From Cytophagales bacterium (GTDB lineage Bacteria > Bacteroidota > Bacteroidia > Cytophagales > Spirosomataceae), in NCBI GenBank assembly GCA_013298865.1, contig JAAFJL010000036.1, forward strand, positions 1 through 36,390: DNA of 36,390 nucleotides. The letters are read 5' to 3'. The notes beneath the pieces were generated by a model. It was given only the letters and a program-made list of their open reading frames with translations. It ran no database searches and was not told where the DNA came from. The position numbers were made by a program, and so were the translations under genes. Positions within the stretch are counted from its first letter, which is position 1. Each line of letters starts with the position of its first letter. Shown here piece after piece: positions 17,995 to 25,666 of this stretch.

Positions 17995-18427
17995 TTCACC
18001 AGATGGTGCATATTTCGAGTATCGATTTATCACTTCTTTTGAAGAAACAAATGTAGTCGGTAATATATATTTTGCAAATTATGCCGTGTGGCAAGGCAAA
18101 TGCCGAGAGATGTTTCTTTACGAATATTGTCCTGATGTTATCGAAGATATAAGTAATGGCTTATACCTGATAACCTTGGATTTAAGTGTTCAATTCATCT
18201 CTCAGCTATTTGCTTTCGACAAAGTAGTTATGCGAATGTACATAGAAGCCCAAAGCGAAAGCAGGATTCTAATGCGGTTTGAATATTTCTGTGAAAAAGA
18301 TGCAAAATTAACTTTGGTTTGTAAAGGACACCAAGCCGCTGCAGTAATGCGAAATAAAAACGGTGTGATGGTTCCGACGCATTTTCCAGATTCAATGATG
18401 GAGATAATCACAGAATATGCCAAATAA
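17981..18427 (+). CDS. CalE7/DynE7-type hotdog thioesterase of enediyne PKS
   Basis: This 148-residue hotdog-fold thioesterase releases the polyene chain from the PKS ACP; in studied systems a beta-keto acid is hydrolysed and decarboxylated to a heptaene or methyl ketone. FEETNVVGNIYFANY (20-34) and WQGKCREMF (37-45) are signatures of the enediyne thioesterases. N24 and R42 are 18 apart, the same spacing as the Asn19 and Arg37 I recall as important in CalE7. As in that subgroup, no catalytic Asp/Glu of the classic 4-hydroxybenzoyl-CoA thioesterases is evident. Its ATG lies inside the PKS 3' end (14-nt overlap), which suggests translational coupling and a matched supply of both proteins. Confidence 0.92.
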   Translation: MPIFNSPDGAYFEYRFITSFEETNVVGNIYFANYAVWQGKCREMFLYEYCPDVIEDISNGLYLITLDLSVQFISQLFAFDKVVMRMYIEAQSESRILMRFEYFCEKDAKLTLVCKGHQAAAVMRNKNGVMVPTHFPDSMMEIITEYAK

Positions 18428-18469
18428 AAGCGTAATTATTTTAAAAATAAATCATTAAAAATTTCATTT

Positions 18470-18485
18470 CTTGCCAAATGGCAAG
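18470..18485. terminator. Small hairpin after the thioesterase gene
   Basis: The sequence cttgccaaatggcaag forms a 6-bp stem with a 4-nt loop. The flanking catttctt and aagaaatg offer an alternative longer stem. It lies 43 nt after the thioesterase stop and before the ABC transporter gene, and there is no T-run. It may be a weak terminator or processing site. Confidence 0.3.
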
Positions 18486-18534
18486 TGGATTTAAGAAATG
18501 ATTTCAGAAATTTACATCATAAAACACTCACACA

Positions 18535-19230
18535 ATGGTACAGGAAGTAATTGCTAAAACCAAGCTCATTTCTTTTGAGGACATTACAAAAACTTATCAG
18601 TTAGATACTCAGAAAGTTCATGCTTTAAGGGGAGTAACCTTTGATATTGGCAAAGGAGATTTCATTGCAATTGCTGGACCATCGGGTAGTGGAAAGAGTA
18701 CTTTACTCAATCTTTTAACCCTGATAGACACCCCCACAAAAGGAAGAATTAGGTATAATAATGTTGATGTAGATACGCTTTCGGACAATGAGAAAACGCT
18801 GTTTCGGAATAAACAAATTGGTATTGTTTTTCAGAGTTATAACCTGATTCCAGTATTGAATGCCATGGAAAATGTGGCGTTTGCTCTTCAGGTTCAGTCA
18901 GTTTCTACTGCTGAAAGTTTAGATAGGGCAGCTCAGATGTTGAAAGAAGTTGGTTTGGGAACACATTTACGCCACCGACCTTCTAATCTGAGTGGTGGAC
19001 AAAAGCAAAGAGTGGCTATTGCGAGAGCTTTGGTAACAAATCCTTCTATCGTGATTGCCGATGAACCAACTGCCGCTTTGGACACCAAAACTGGAATGGA
19101 AATTTTAGATTTAATGAAGGAACTGAATGAACATAAACGTACAACCTTCGTTTTTTCAACGCACGACGTCAGAATCATTAACAGTGTCGATCACGTAATT
19201 CAAATCGAAGACGGACGCTTAATCAATTAG
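18535..19230 (+). CDS. MacB/LolD-type ABC transporter ATP-binding protein
   Basis: This 231-residue ATPase powers export together with the FtsX-like permease that begins 5 nt after its stop. It carries Walker A GPSGSGKST (49-57), Q-loop VFQSYN, signature LSGGQKQRVAIARAL, Walker B IVIADEPTAALD and the H-loop STHD. The layout fits the LolD/MacB group, which moves lipoproteins, peptides or hydrophobic compounds from the inner membrane or periplasm. By position it may export the polyketide or protect the producer from it, but it could serve an unrelated envelope task. No HlyD-type adaptor gene is next to it. Confidence 0.92.
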   Translation: MVQEVIAKTKLISFEDITKTYQLDTQKVHALRGVTFDIGKGDFIAIAGPSGSGKSTLLNLLTLIDTPTKGRIRYNNVDVDTLSDNEKTLFRNKQIGIVFQSYNLIPVLNAMENVAFALQVQSVSTAESLDRAAQMLKEVGLGTHLRHRPSNLSGGQKQRVAIARALVTNPSIVIADEPTAALDTKTGMEILDLMKELNEHKRTTFVFSTHDVRIINSVDHVIQIEDGRLIN

Positions 19231-19235
19231 ATGCT

Positions 19236-20486
19236 ATGAATTATTTTCAATTTGCTATCCGCAACATCATGCGTTACAAAAAACGCTCGATTGTTACCAT
19301 CATGACTGTTAGTTTAGGCTTTACGGCACTCGGTGTACTTGGTGGTTTTCTCAATAACATTTTCTCTCGGCTGAAAGGGCAAGCAATTGTCGCCGAAAGG
19401 TTAGGACATCTAACTTTTGCCAAATCAGGATTTAAAGAAAATGGAAAATTAGAACCCGAAAAATATCTTTGGAACAAAAAAGAACTAACAGATATTCTCG
19501 GAGTACTACGGAACGACCCCAGTGTAGATTTGGCAACACCAAGACTAAGAATGTTTGGCGTTACCAGCAATGGAAAGGCTTCGACAATTTTCATTACCGA
19601 AGCCATTGTTTCGGCAGATGATCAGAAACTTATCAAGACAAACGTTGATGGTAGAACAGAAGTCGATGGACTGATTACTTTAAATAGTAAAAAAGGAGAA
19701 TCCTCGGATGTAATTATTGGCTCTGAATTGGCAAGTATGATGAAGATTGGCAAAGGACAAAACATAACGTTACTGACGTCAACCAAAGATGGAATTGCTA
19801 ATGCACTGGATGTCAAGGTGGTAGAGTCTTATAATACTGGAAATCCTGCTACGAATGACAAATTTGTACTCTCTGATTTTTCGATGGCACAAGACCTTTA
19901 CGACACCGACGGAGCCGAAAGAGTAGTAGTAACCCTGAAAGAACCAGACAAAATCAAGGAAACAAAAGAAGTTTTACTGGCAAAATTAAAGTCTGCGGGG
20001 TATCAATTAGAAGCAACAACTTGGGAAGACCAGTCAGCTTCTTACAAAAAAGTGACAACATTATTTGGGGTAATTTTTAGGGTACTTACCATCATTATTT
20101 CAGTAATTGTCCTCCTGACGGTCACAAACACCATGCAGATGGTCGTGACAGAACGTACAAAAGAAATTGGTACAATGCGGGCAATCGGAATGTTAAAAAA
20201 TCAGGTCATCAAATTGTTTTGTACGGAAGGTTTAATCATGGGAATCTTAGGTTGTTTAGCTGCCGCCCCAGTTTTATTAATCATTTCGACGATTCTGAGA
20301 GTTTCAAAAATCACTTTCACACCACCAGTTGCATCAGTACCAGTGCCATTAGTAATGATTACCAATCCAGTAAACATTGTGGTTATCTTCTTACTTTTTT
20401 GTGTAGTAGCGGTTGTTTCATCGTTTTTAGTTTCAAGAAAAATCGCCAATCAGTTAGTAGTAGATTCTTTAATGCAGTCAAATTAA
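19236..20486 (+). CDS. FtsX/MacB-like ABC transporter permease
   Basis: A 416-residue permease partner of the preceding ATPase. One N-terminal membrane helix (about 15-40) is followed by a large periplasmic MacB-PCD-like domain, then three C-terminal helices near 275-300, 325-350 and 380-405, typical of FtsX-type mechanotransmission permeases. TERTKEIGTMRAIGM near 305-320 is the coupling-helix motif that docks on the ATPase. The ATPase and permease genes are 5 nt apart, surely one transcript. The LolA-like periplasmic protein at 21778 could act downstream of it. Confidence 0.9.
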   Translation: MNYFQFAIRNIMRYKKRSIVTIMTVSLGFTALGVLGGFLNNIFSRLKGQAIVAERLGHLTFAKSGFKENGKLEPEKYLWNKKELTDILGVLRNDPSVDLATPRLRMFGVTSNGKASTIFITEAIVSADDQKLIKTNVDGRTEVDGLITLNSKKGESSDVIIGSELASMMKIGKGQNITLLTSTKDGIANALDVKVVESYNTGNPATNDKFVLSDFSMAQDLYDTDGAERVVVTLKEPDKIKETKEVLLAKLKSAGYQLEATTWEDQSASYKKVTTLFGVIFRVLTIIISVIVLLTVTNTMQMVVTERTKEIGTMRAIGMLKNQVIKLFCTEGLIMGILGCLAAAPVLLIISTILRVSKITFTPPVASVPVPLVMITNPVNIVVIFLLFCVVAVVSSFLVSRKIANQLVVDSLMQSN

Positions 20487-20506
20487 ATGGTTTGAGGAAA
20501 AGTTAA

Positions 20507-20590
20507 AAGTATTGTGTATTGAGTTCTGAGCAAACTCGGAAATATTGCCGATAATCTTAGTCATCGAAAAAGACTTAATACATAATACTT
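20507..20590. repeat. Inverted repeat after the permease gene
   Basis: The sequence aagtattgtgtattgagt (20507-20524) pairs with acttaatacataatactt (20573-20590), with two G/T-type mismatches in 18. It could terminate the ABC transporter transcript. The right arm continues as gagacttaatacaaaac, and a relative of this phrase recurs near 22649-22678. The unit may therefore be a dispersed intergenic repeat of this genome. Confidence 0.45.
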
Positions 20591-20640
20591 GAGACTTAAT
20601 ACAAAACCTCAAAAATCAATATTTCAAAACAATTACAATC

Positions 20641-20925
20641 ATGGAAAAGACAAATGTAAAAATAAAATTCCCTTCTCAATTTGGGCAATACATCAGTAAT
20701 ATCGACACGCTTGAATTTGACGGAAATAGTGTAGATGATTTCATCAGTACGCTTGATAATATCTACGGGGACATTCGTGAGCGGATGTTTGAAGGTGACG
20801 GAAAAGTAAGACCGTACATCAATATTTTTGTAGGAAGCAAGAACATAGAATCCGTTGATGGCATGAATACCAAAATCAGTAATGGCGACTGTGTTTCATT
20901 GTTACTATCAAGGGCAGGAGGTTGA
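20641..20925 (+). CDS. MoaD/ThiS-like sulfur carrier protein
   Basis: This 94-residue protein has the ubiquitin-like beta-grasp sulfur-carrier layout and ends in AGG. The C-terminal Gly-Gly is the site that is adenylated and turned into a thiocarboxylate in MoaD, ThiS and CysO. Near the end, NGDCVSLLLSRAGG matches the DEVxxxPPVxGG position of the family. Its activating enzyme is probably the rhodanese-MoeB/ThiF fusion at 24353 on the same strand. No molybdopterin or thiazole genes are nearby, so a role in putting sulfur into the locus product, or in a dedicated cysteine/sulfur route, is more likely than cofactor synthesis. That role is inferred. Confidence 0.85.
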   Translation: MEKTNVKIKFPSQFGQYISNIDTLEFDGNSVDDFISTLDNIYGDIRERMFEGDGKVRPYINIFVGSKNIESVDGMNTKISNGDCVSLLLSRAGG

Positions 20926-20980
20926 TTTCAATATTCACAAATAGACAGTACATTTTCAAATTCATAAATTTATTTTAGCA

Positions 20981-21427
20981 ATGTTAAAGGTAGTCCTTTT
21001 AAATATCCATCTTATTTCAACAATTGTCTGGGTTGGAGCTGTGTTCATGGGGACATTTATTGATTGGCCTTCTGCAAAACGCAGTGTAAAAGAAAATGAA
21101 TTTCCCTTTCGATTTATCATCGGGCAAGGGAGTAGGGTTTTTTACAGTGTTTATTCAGGAATTTTTCTGATGTGGACAACAGGAATAGGATTAGTACTTA
21201 CGCATCCTCCGCAAACACCCAGAGAAATAATGATGCTGGTAGGCAAAACAGTTGCTTTACTTTTTATGACAGGTTTCACGATGTACGGTACGTTCTCGAC
21301 CTGGCCCAAAATACAATTAGCTACCCACGCCGAAGCCCATAAACTCTATGAAAATTACATGAAAAGAGCCGTTGGTACTTTTACTTTCGGAATCATTGGA
21401 GCGGTGCTTGGCTTGTGGATTTATTGA
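20981..21427 (+). CDS. Small four-helix membrane protein (CopD/DUF2269-like)
   Basis: A 148-residue protein with four hydrophobic segments near 3-27, 48-72, 85-105 and 128-147. The first helix has HLISTIVWVGAVFMG, a histidine followed by W-x-G, as in CopD-like and DUF2269-like membrane proteins, some of which bind heme or copper. I cannot assign it to a family firmly. It begins 55 nt after the sulfur-carrier gene and is likely cotranscribed with it. A cluster of hairpins lies downstream. Confidence 0.65.
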   Translation: MLKVVLLNIHLISTIVWVGAVFMGTFIDWPSAKRSVKENEFPFRFIIGQGSRVFYSVYSGIFLMWTTGIGLVLTHPPQTPREIMMLVGKTVALLFMTGFTMYGTFSTWPKIQLATHAEAHKLYENYMKRAVGTFTFGIIGAVLGLWIY

Positions 21428-21777
21428 TTTTGAAGGAAATAGAGAAAAAATTAAACATAGAGTTTTAGAGAAGTAGAGTTGATATTTTGTTTTTCTCTAA
21501 TCCAATTTCTCAAAGTTTTATTTGGGTAGTGACTAAGTTATTATGCTTTTGTAGTAATTTTTTTTGGCAAAAAGACCTCGTGAGAGGTCAAACATGATTA
21601 GCCATACGTGAAACGTATGGAATAGTGCAATGAGAGAGTTCAACCCCGAACGGGGTTGAAGCCACAGGTTAATTCATTTTTCCCCGAGTTTCACTCAGGG
21701 CTAATCAAATTTAATCCTTTCAGGATTTCTAAAAGTTTTTTCCTGTTCATCAACCCTTTAGTTTTAATTTTAAAAGT
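21428..21777. other. 350-bp intergenic region dominated by hairpins
   Basis: The stretch between the small membrane protein and the LolA-like gene has no open frame of note. The first 140 bases are AT-rich, with an AAAACTTT-type region and a T8 run. The remaining part is the hairpin cluster listed separately. No TAnnTTTG promoter was found just upstream of 21778. Confidence 0.5.
21574..21727. repeat. Cluster of five hairpins (REP/BIME-like)
   Basis: Successive small palindromes are gacctcgtgagaggtc (21574-21589), ccatacgtgaaacgtatgg (21602-21620), caaccccgaacggggttg (21641-21658), cccgagtttcactcaggg (21683-21700) and aatcctttcaggatt (21713-21727). An outer pair gattagcc (21596-21603) and ggctaatc (21699-21706) encloses the middle ones, so the RNA could form a multi-arm structure. 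The arms are more GC-rich than their surroundings. Such compound palindromes are usual for dispersed intergenic repeats in Bacteroidota; a structured RNA is the alternative. Confidence 0.6.
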
Positions 21778-22545
21778 ATGAAAAAGAATATTATTTCCCC
21801 GAAATACATCCTCTTATTAGTGATTGTTATTATGACTTCTGTCGTCTTCGGACAAGATTCAGAAGCATTGAAAGCACTAAAGAAATCAGACTTTTACCGA
21901 GGTGGGAGTGAAGGCGTTGAGTGGGACATAAAAGTACAAAACATTGAACAAGGCGAAACTAAAAACGATTTCGTTCTGACGGTTGAAGGAACAGCAACCG
22001 ATGATCATTTTTATTCATTAATTACGTTTGTTGGACCTAAAAAATTTGAAGGACAGAAACTCCTCATCAGGGACAAAAGTATGTGGTTCATGAAAAAAGG
22101 ATTGTCAAACCCTGCTCCGATTTCGAGCCGACAAAGATTATCAGGCAATGCCGCCAATGCTGATGTTGCTGCCGCCAATTATAGCAATGATTACAATATT
22201 GAAAGTACAACAGACGGAACATTCAACAATAAACCTTGCTGGATTTTATTGCTGAAGGCAAAAGATAATCTTGTTACTTATCCGATGGTAAAATATTGGA
22301 TTAGTAAAACTGAGAATTTTGGTTTGCAGGCAGAGTTTTACGGAAAATCCGAAAAATTGATTAAAACTGCCGTTTTTGAGTACGAAAATAAGGTAGAGTA
22401 CAAAGCAAAAAAGTACAGTTATCTTTCAAAAATATCAATTTCTGACATGATTAATAAAGATGACAAGACAATTCTAAGTATATCGAAGGTGTCATTTCCA
22501 ACTTACGCAAGTTCAAAATTCCAAAAAGAAAGACTTTTAGATTGA
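21778..22545 (+). CDS. LolA-like outer-membrane lipoprotein-sorting family protein
   Basis: 255 residues: a signal peptide to about residue 25 (VFGQD), then a beta-rich periplasmic domain. The pattern FYRGGSEGVEWDIKVQNI, VLTVEGTATDDHFYSLITF, KKFEGQKLLIRDKSMWFM and ISSRQRLSGNAANADVAAANYSNDY is that of proteins annotated as outer-membrane lipoprotein-sorting (LolA/LolB superfamily, a curved hydrophobic cup). These carry hydrophobic molecules through the periplasm and often sit by MacB or MMPL exporters. Here the ABC pair at 18535-20486 is a natural partner for moving a lipophilic product, which is inferred. Confidence 0.82.
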   Translation: MKKNIISPKYILLLVIVIMTSVVFGQDSEALKALKKSDFYRGGSEGVEWDIKVQNIEQGETKNDFVLTVEGTATDDHFYSLITFVGPKKFEGQKLLIRDKSMWFMKKGLSNPAPISSRQRLSGNAANADVAAANYSNDYNIESTTDGTFNNKPCWILLLKAKDNLVTYPMVKYWISKTENFGLQAEFYGKSEKLIKTAVFEYENKVEYKAKKYSYLSKISISDMINKDDKTILSISKVSFPTYASSKFQKERLLD

Positions 22546-22556
22546 ACTGATTTTTT

Positions 22557-22571
22557 TTGTACCAAGTACAA
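22557..22571. terminator. Small hairpin with adjacent T-run
   Basis: The sequence ttgtaccaagtacaa forms a 6-bp stem with a 3-nt loop, 11 nt after the LolA-like stop. The T-run lies before it on the plus strand, so it is a weak terminator at best. Confidence 0.3.
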
Positions 22572-22648
22572 AGTATTTATCGCAATAAATTTCAGTAGTT
22601 TTTATGTATTTATTAGTGGATATAACCTGACTAACCAGTTCACTTAGG

Positions 22649-22678
22649 ACTTAATACTTGATACTTAATACTAAAACA
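22649..22678. repeat. Short dispersed repeat (acttaatactt phrase)
   Basis: The phrase acttaatacttgatacttaa followed by tactaaaac is internally repetitive. It resembles the sequence at 20573-20607 (acttaatacataatacttga..acttaatacaaaac). Two copies in intergenic spaces about 2.1 kb apart suggest a genome-wide intergenic repeat. Confidence 0.4.
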
Positions 22679-22701
22679 CACTCTCCAAAACGAAATATTT
22701 A

Positions 22702-23273
22702 ATGAAAAAATGGCTCATCATATTATTGTTGTTTCTTGTGAGGGGCGTATTCGCAAAGGAGGGTGCTGACTCATTAGGAAAAAAACGTTTCAGTTGGTCA
22801 ATCCAGCCGATGTTGTTTAGTAAGAATACGGGTTTTGAAAATCAATTAGGAACAATTAATCCTGATAATAGAATTGCTCAAATCCACAAAAATGATGGCG
22901 GATTGTACATAAGACCAGATTTTAAGTACGAATATAACAAGTTTACATTTTGGGTGAAACCTCGTCTCCATGCTGATTTTCCACCCAATGTTACTCCGAG
23001 AGGAAAGGAATCTTGGAAAGGAGAATATTACTCAGGAGAGTTTTTTTTCCAAGATTTAAAAGCTCGCTGGCAAATCAATGACAAAATGTTTGTGCAAGGC
23101 GGCTCTACTGTGCCGATGATAACACCGACCAATTGTCATCATTAGTTGAACTGGAAGCCACCGATAATTTAGAGATATTTTGTTTAGGTCTCAAAAACTT
23201 TGGGGCAAGAGAAACAGATTTAAAGAAATTGATTGACTATCAAATCATGGTAGGACTAATAGCAAAATTCTAA
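22702..23273 (+). pseudogene. Disrupted outer-membrane protein gene (internal deletion/frameshift)
   Basis: The first frame (22702-23145) encodes 147 residues with a signal peptide and beta-strand-like segments (FSWSIQPMLF, FKYEYNKFTFWVKPRLHA, GEFFFQDLKARWQIN). It stops soon after MFVQGG with a foreign tail. A second frame, open from about 23082 and shifted, runs to 23273 and reads DNTDQLSSLVELEATDN and so on, ending YQIMVGLIAKF. That is a typical last barrel strand with a terminal Phe. The next gene starts 4 nt later, as expected for the true gene end. I read this as an outer-membrane barrel gene that has lost its middle and is out of frame. An assembly or sequencing error is the alternative. 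Confidence 0.65.
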
Positions 23274-23277
23274 AACG

Positions 23278-24312
23278 ATGAAAAGCGAACCTCTGAACAA
23301 AACAAAAATTCCTTGGTACTATCTACTTTTTTTGGTGACAGTACTAACGGTATGGCTGTGGTACATGATTAGTCATGATAGTTTTTACTTGTACTCAAAA
23401 CGTTGGGCTGCTGCCCTCACGATGCTCTTTGGGTCATTTATAGCAGGTGCAAGCCCCGAAGGAAGTGCCGCCATTGCGTATCCAGTTTTTACATTAATAC
23501 TAAAAATTCCACCAGAAGTTGCCAGGAATTTTGCATTTGCTATTCAGAGTATCGGCATGACCTCGGCTACTTTGTTGATTATCGGAATGAAGATTAAGGT
23601 TGAATGGAATTATATTTTGTACGTGACATTAGGAGGATTGGTAGGATTGATTATGGGAACGTATTATGTCGTTCCCTTAATTTCACCAATGCAGGCAAAG
23701 TTATTTTTTGTGTCGCTGTGGCTGAGCTTTGGCATTGCTCTCTGGATTCAGAATAAAAACAAAAACCGAGAAGTTTTCGACAGTATTCAGTCATTGATGG
23801 GTTCAGATATTTTCAAGTTGATTGTATTTGGTTTTATTGGTGGAATCATCTCTTCAATTTTCGGAACGGGTATCAATATTTTTACTTTTTGCTTAATGAC
23901 AATTTATTATCAAGTAAGTGAAAAAGTAGCGACACCCTCGTCGGTGATTATCATGACGATTGAGACACTGTTTGGAATTTTTATTCATACAAAGGTCGTC
24001 GGAGATTTTCAACCATTGGCTTTTGAACTTTGGATAGTTTGTATTCCAGTTGTGGTATTTTTTGCACCACTCGGAGCTTTCGTTATCAGTAAAATGCCCC
24101 GTGAAGGCATAGCCAGAATACTTTATACAATTCTGATAGTACAATTCATCGGAGCGATGTGGGTTATCAAACCATCCCCCATACAAGCAATAATTTGCGG
24201 AGGAATCCTCTTATTTGGTACTGGACTATTCAGTTATTTAGCAATTATTAGTAAAAAGAGGAATGCTCCTCCAACCAGAATTTTAAGTAGGAAACCTCCC
24301 ATTTATCAGTAG
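23278..24312 (+). CDS. TauE/SafE-family membrane permease
   Basis: A 344-residue membrane protein with about eight to nine helices and the two-repeat layout of TauE/SafE transporters. The first repeat has GSFIAGASPEGSAAIAYPVF near 52-71; the second has GFIGGIISSIFGTGINIFTF near 184-203. Family members move sulfite, sulfoacetate or other small anions. It lies between the sulfur carrier and the rhodanese-MoeB gene, so a sulfur-anion substrate is attractive, though the family name alone does not prove it. It follows the broken barrel gene by 4 nt and precedes the rhodanese-MoeB gene by 40 nt. Confidence 0.8.
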   Translation: MKSEPLNKTKIPWYYLLFLVTVLTVWLWYMISHDSFYLYSKRWAAALTMLFGSFIAGASPEGSAAIAYPVFTLILKIPPEVARNFAFAIQSIGMTSATLLIIGMKIKVEWNYILYVTLGGLVGLIMGTYYVVPLISPMQAKLFFVSLWLSFGIALWIQNKNKNREVFDSIQSLMGSDIFKLIVFGFIGGIISSIFGTGINIFTFCLMTIYYQVSEKVATPSSVIIMTIETLFGIFIHTKVVGDFQPLAFELWIVCIPVVVFFAPLGAFVISKMPREGIARILYTILIVQFIGAMWVIKPSPIQAIICGGILLFGTGLFSYLAIISKKRNAPPTRILSRKPPIYQ

Positions 24313-24352
24313 TAAATTTTAAAATTTAGAACTCAAAAACTATCAATGACTC

Positions 24353-25522
24353 ATGATACAATTAGGAAAATATTTGGATAACCTTCGTGGGGTTGTCAAA
24401 GAAGTAGATGTGAAATCAGCTTTTCAGAAACAAAAAGAAGGTGCTGTATTATTGGATATAAGAGAAAAAGACGAAGTAAATTCTGGCAGTCCGACCAACG
24501 CACTGAGAATTTCAAAAGGTATGCTCGAAATGAGTATTTCAAATGATATTCCCAATGATGACACTGAAATTTATTTGCTATGTGCTTCTGGCAGAAGATC
24601 ATTAGTGTCTGCTTTTACCTTGCAACAGTTAGGTTATAAACATATCTATTCTGTAAAAGGTGGATTTACCGAATGGAAAAATCAAGAATTACCATTTGAA
24701 GTACCTCAGAAACTCAATGAGGAGGATTTAGAGCGGTACAAACGTCATTTATTAATTCCTGAAATCGGAGAAAAAGGACAGATAAAACTCCTCAAAAGTA
24801 GGGTTTTGATTGTGGGTGCGGGTGGTATTGGCTCGCCTGTGGCTTGGTATTTGGCTGCTGCTGGTGTGGGAAATATTGGTATTATTGATGATGATGTCGT
24901 TGATAGAACCAATCTTCAAAGACAAATTTTGCATACTGAAAGTAGCGTAGGTTCTTTCAAAGTTGATTCCGCCAAGGAACGTTTAGAGGCACTGAATCCG
25001 AAGATTAACATTATCCCAATCAAGGAAAGATTGAATGCCGAAAACATAGAATCTATCATCAGTGATTTCGATGTGGTTTTGGATGGTACAGATAATTTCA
25101 CGACAAGGTATTTGATTAATGATGCTTGTGTAAAATTAAAAATTCCGAATGTACACGGTTCTGTTTTTCGTTTTGAAGGACAAGTTTCTACTTTTTGGCC
25201 CGCTTCCGAAAAAGAAAATGCTCCGTGTTATCGTTGCGTGTATCCTTCTCCACCGCCACCAGAATTAGCTCCATCATGTGCAGAGGCAGGTGTTTTAGGT
25301 GTTTTGCCAGGCATGGTAGGGGTTATGTGTGCAACTGAAACCATCAAAATTTTAGTAGGTTTTGGAAATTTGATGGTCGGGAAACTATTATGCTTCAATG
25401 CCGCAACATGGGATTTTGATGTGTACGACGTTGACCAAAAAAGTGATTGTCCATATTGCGGTTGCAAGCACGAAGAAGACTATCCCGAGTACTCAAATTA
25501 TGCTCAGTTTTGTTCAATATAA
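24353..25522 (+). CDS. Rhodanese-MoeB/ThiF fusion, sulfur-carrier activating enzyme
   Basis: 389 residues. Residues ~15-112 are a rhodanese domain with active-site C77 in LCASGRRS. Residues ~125-370 are a ThiF/MoeB E1-like domain with the nucleotide loop GAGGIG at 155-160, DDDVVDRTNLQRQ, and two zinc-type Cys pairs, CYRC and CPYC. It should adenylate the C-terminal Gly of a carrier and pass sulfur to it from the rhodanese persulfide. The domain order is the reverse of the common MoeZ/MOCS3 order, where rhodanese is C-terminal. The likely partner is the Gly-Gly carrier at 20641. No molybdenum-cofactor or thiamine genes are nearby, so a role in specialised sulfur chemistry is inferred. Confidence 0.9.
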   Translation: MIQLGKYLDNLRGVVKEVDVKSAFQKQKEGAVLLDIREKDEVNSGSPTNALRISKGMLEMSISNDIPNDDTEIYLLCASGRRSLVSAFTLQQLGYKHIYSVKGGFTEWKNQELPFEVPQKLNEEDLERYKRHLLIPEIGEKGQIKLLKSRVLIVGAGGIGSPVAWYLAAAGVGNIGIIDDDVVDRTNLQRQILHTESSVGSFKVDSAKERLEALNPKINIIPIKERLNAENIESIISDFDVVLDGTDNFTTRYLINDACVKLKIPNVHGSVFRFEGQVSTFWPASEKENAPCYRCVYPSPPPPELAPSCAEAGVLGVLPGMVGVMCATETIKILVGFGNLMVGKLLCFNAATWDFDVYDVDQKSDCPYCGCKHEEDYPEYSNYAQFCSI

Positions 25523-25537
25523 TAGCTGTTGGCTGTC

Positions 25538-25620
25538 GGCATTTGGCTTTTAGCTAAAATATATTTTCTATCAGATGCTTTTGTTCATTCTAATTTCTGC
25601 GAAGCCAAAAGCCAATTGCC
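25538..25620. repeat. 83-bp inverted repeat upstream of the DinB-like gene
   Basis: The arms ggcatttggctttt (25538-25551) and aaaagccaattgcc (25607-25620) match 13 of 14. Additional ttggc/gccaaaag units lie on each side. It is an intergenic palindromic repeat that may terminate the rhodanese-MoeB transcript. Because it overlaps the upstream part of the longest DinB reading frame, it argues for the later ATG at 25667. Confidence 0.5.
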
Positions 25621-25666
25621 AAAAGCCGTTTATCACTCTATCATTTACAATATCACAATCCTCAAT

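Noticed and set aside
21574-21727. CRISPR array
   Set aside because: The repeats are different palindromes without a constant repeat and spacer pattern, and no cas gene is present.
25529-25666. Upstream extension of the DinB-like protein
   Set aside because: It runs through an intergenic inverted repeat and hides a clear signal peptide that starts at 25667.
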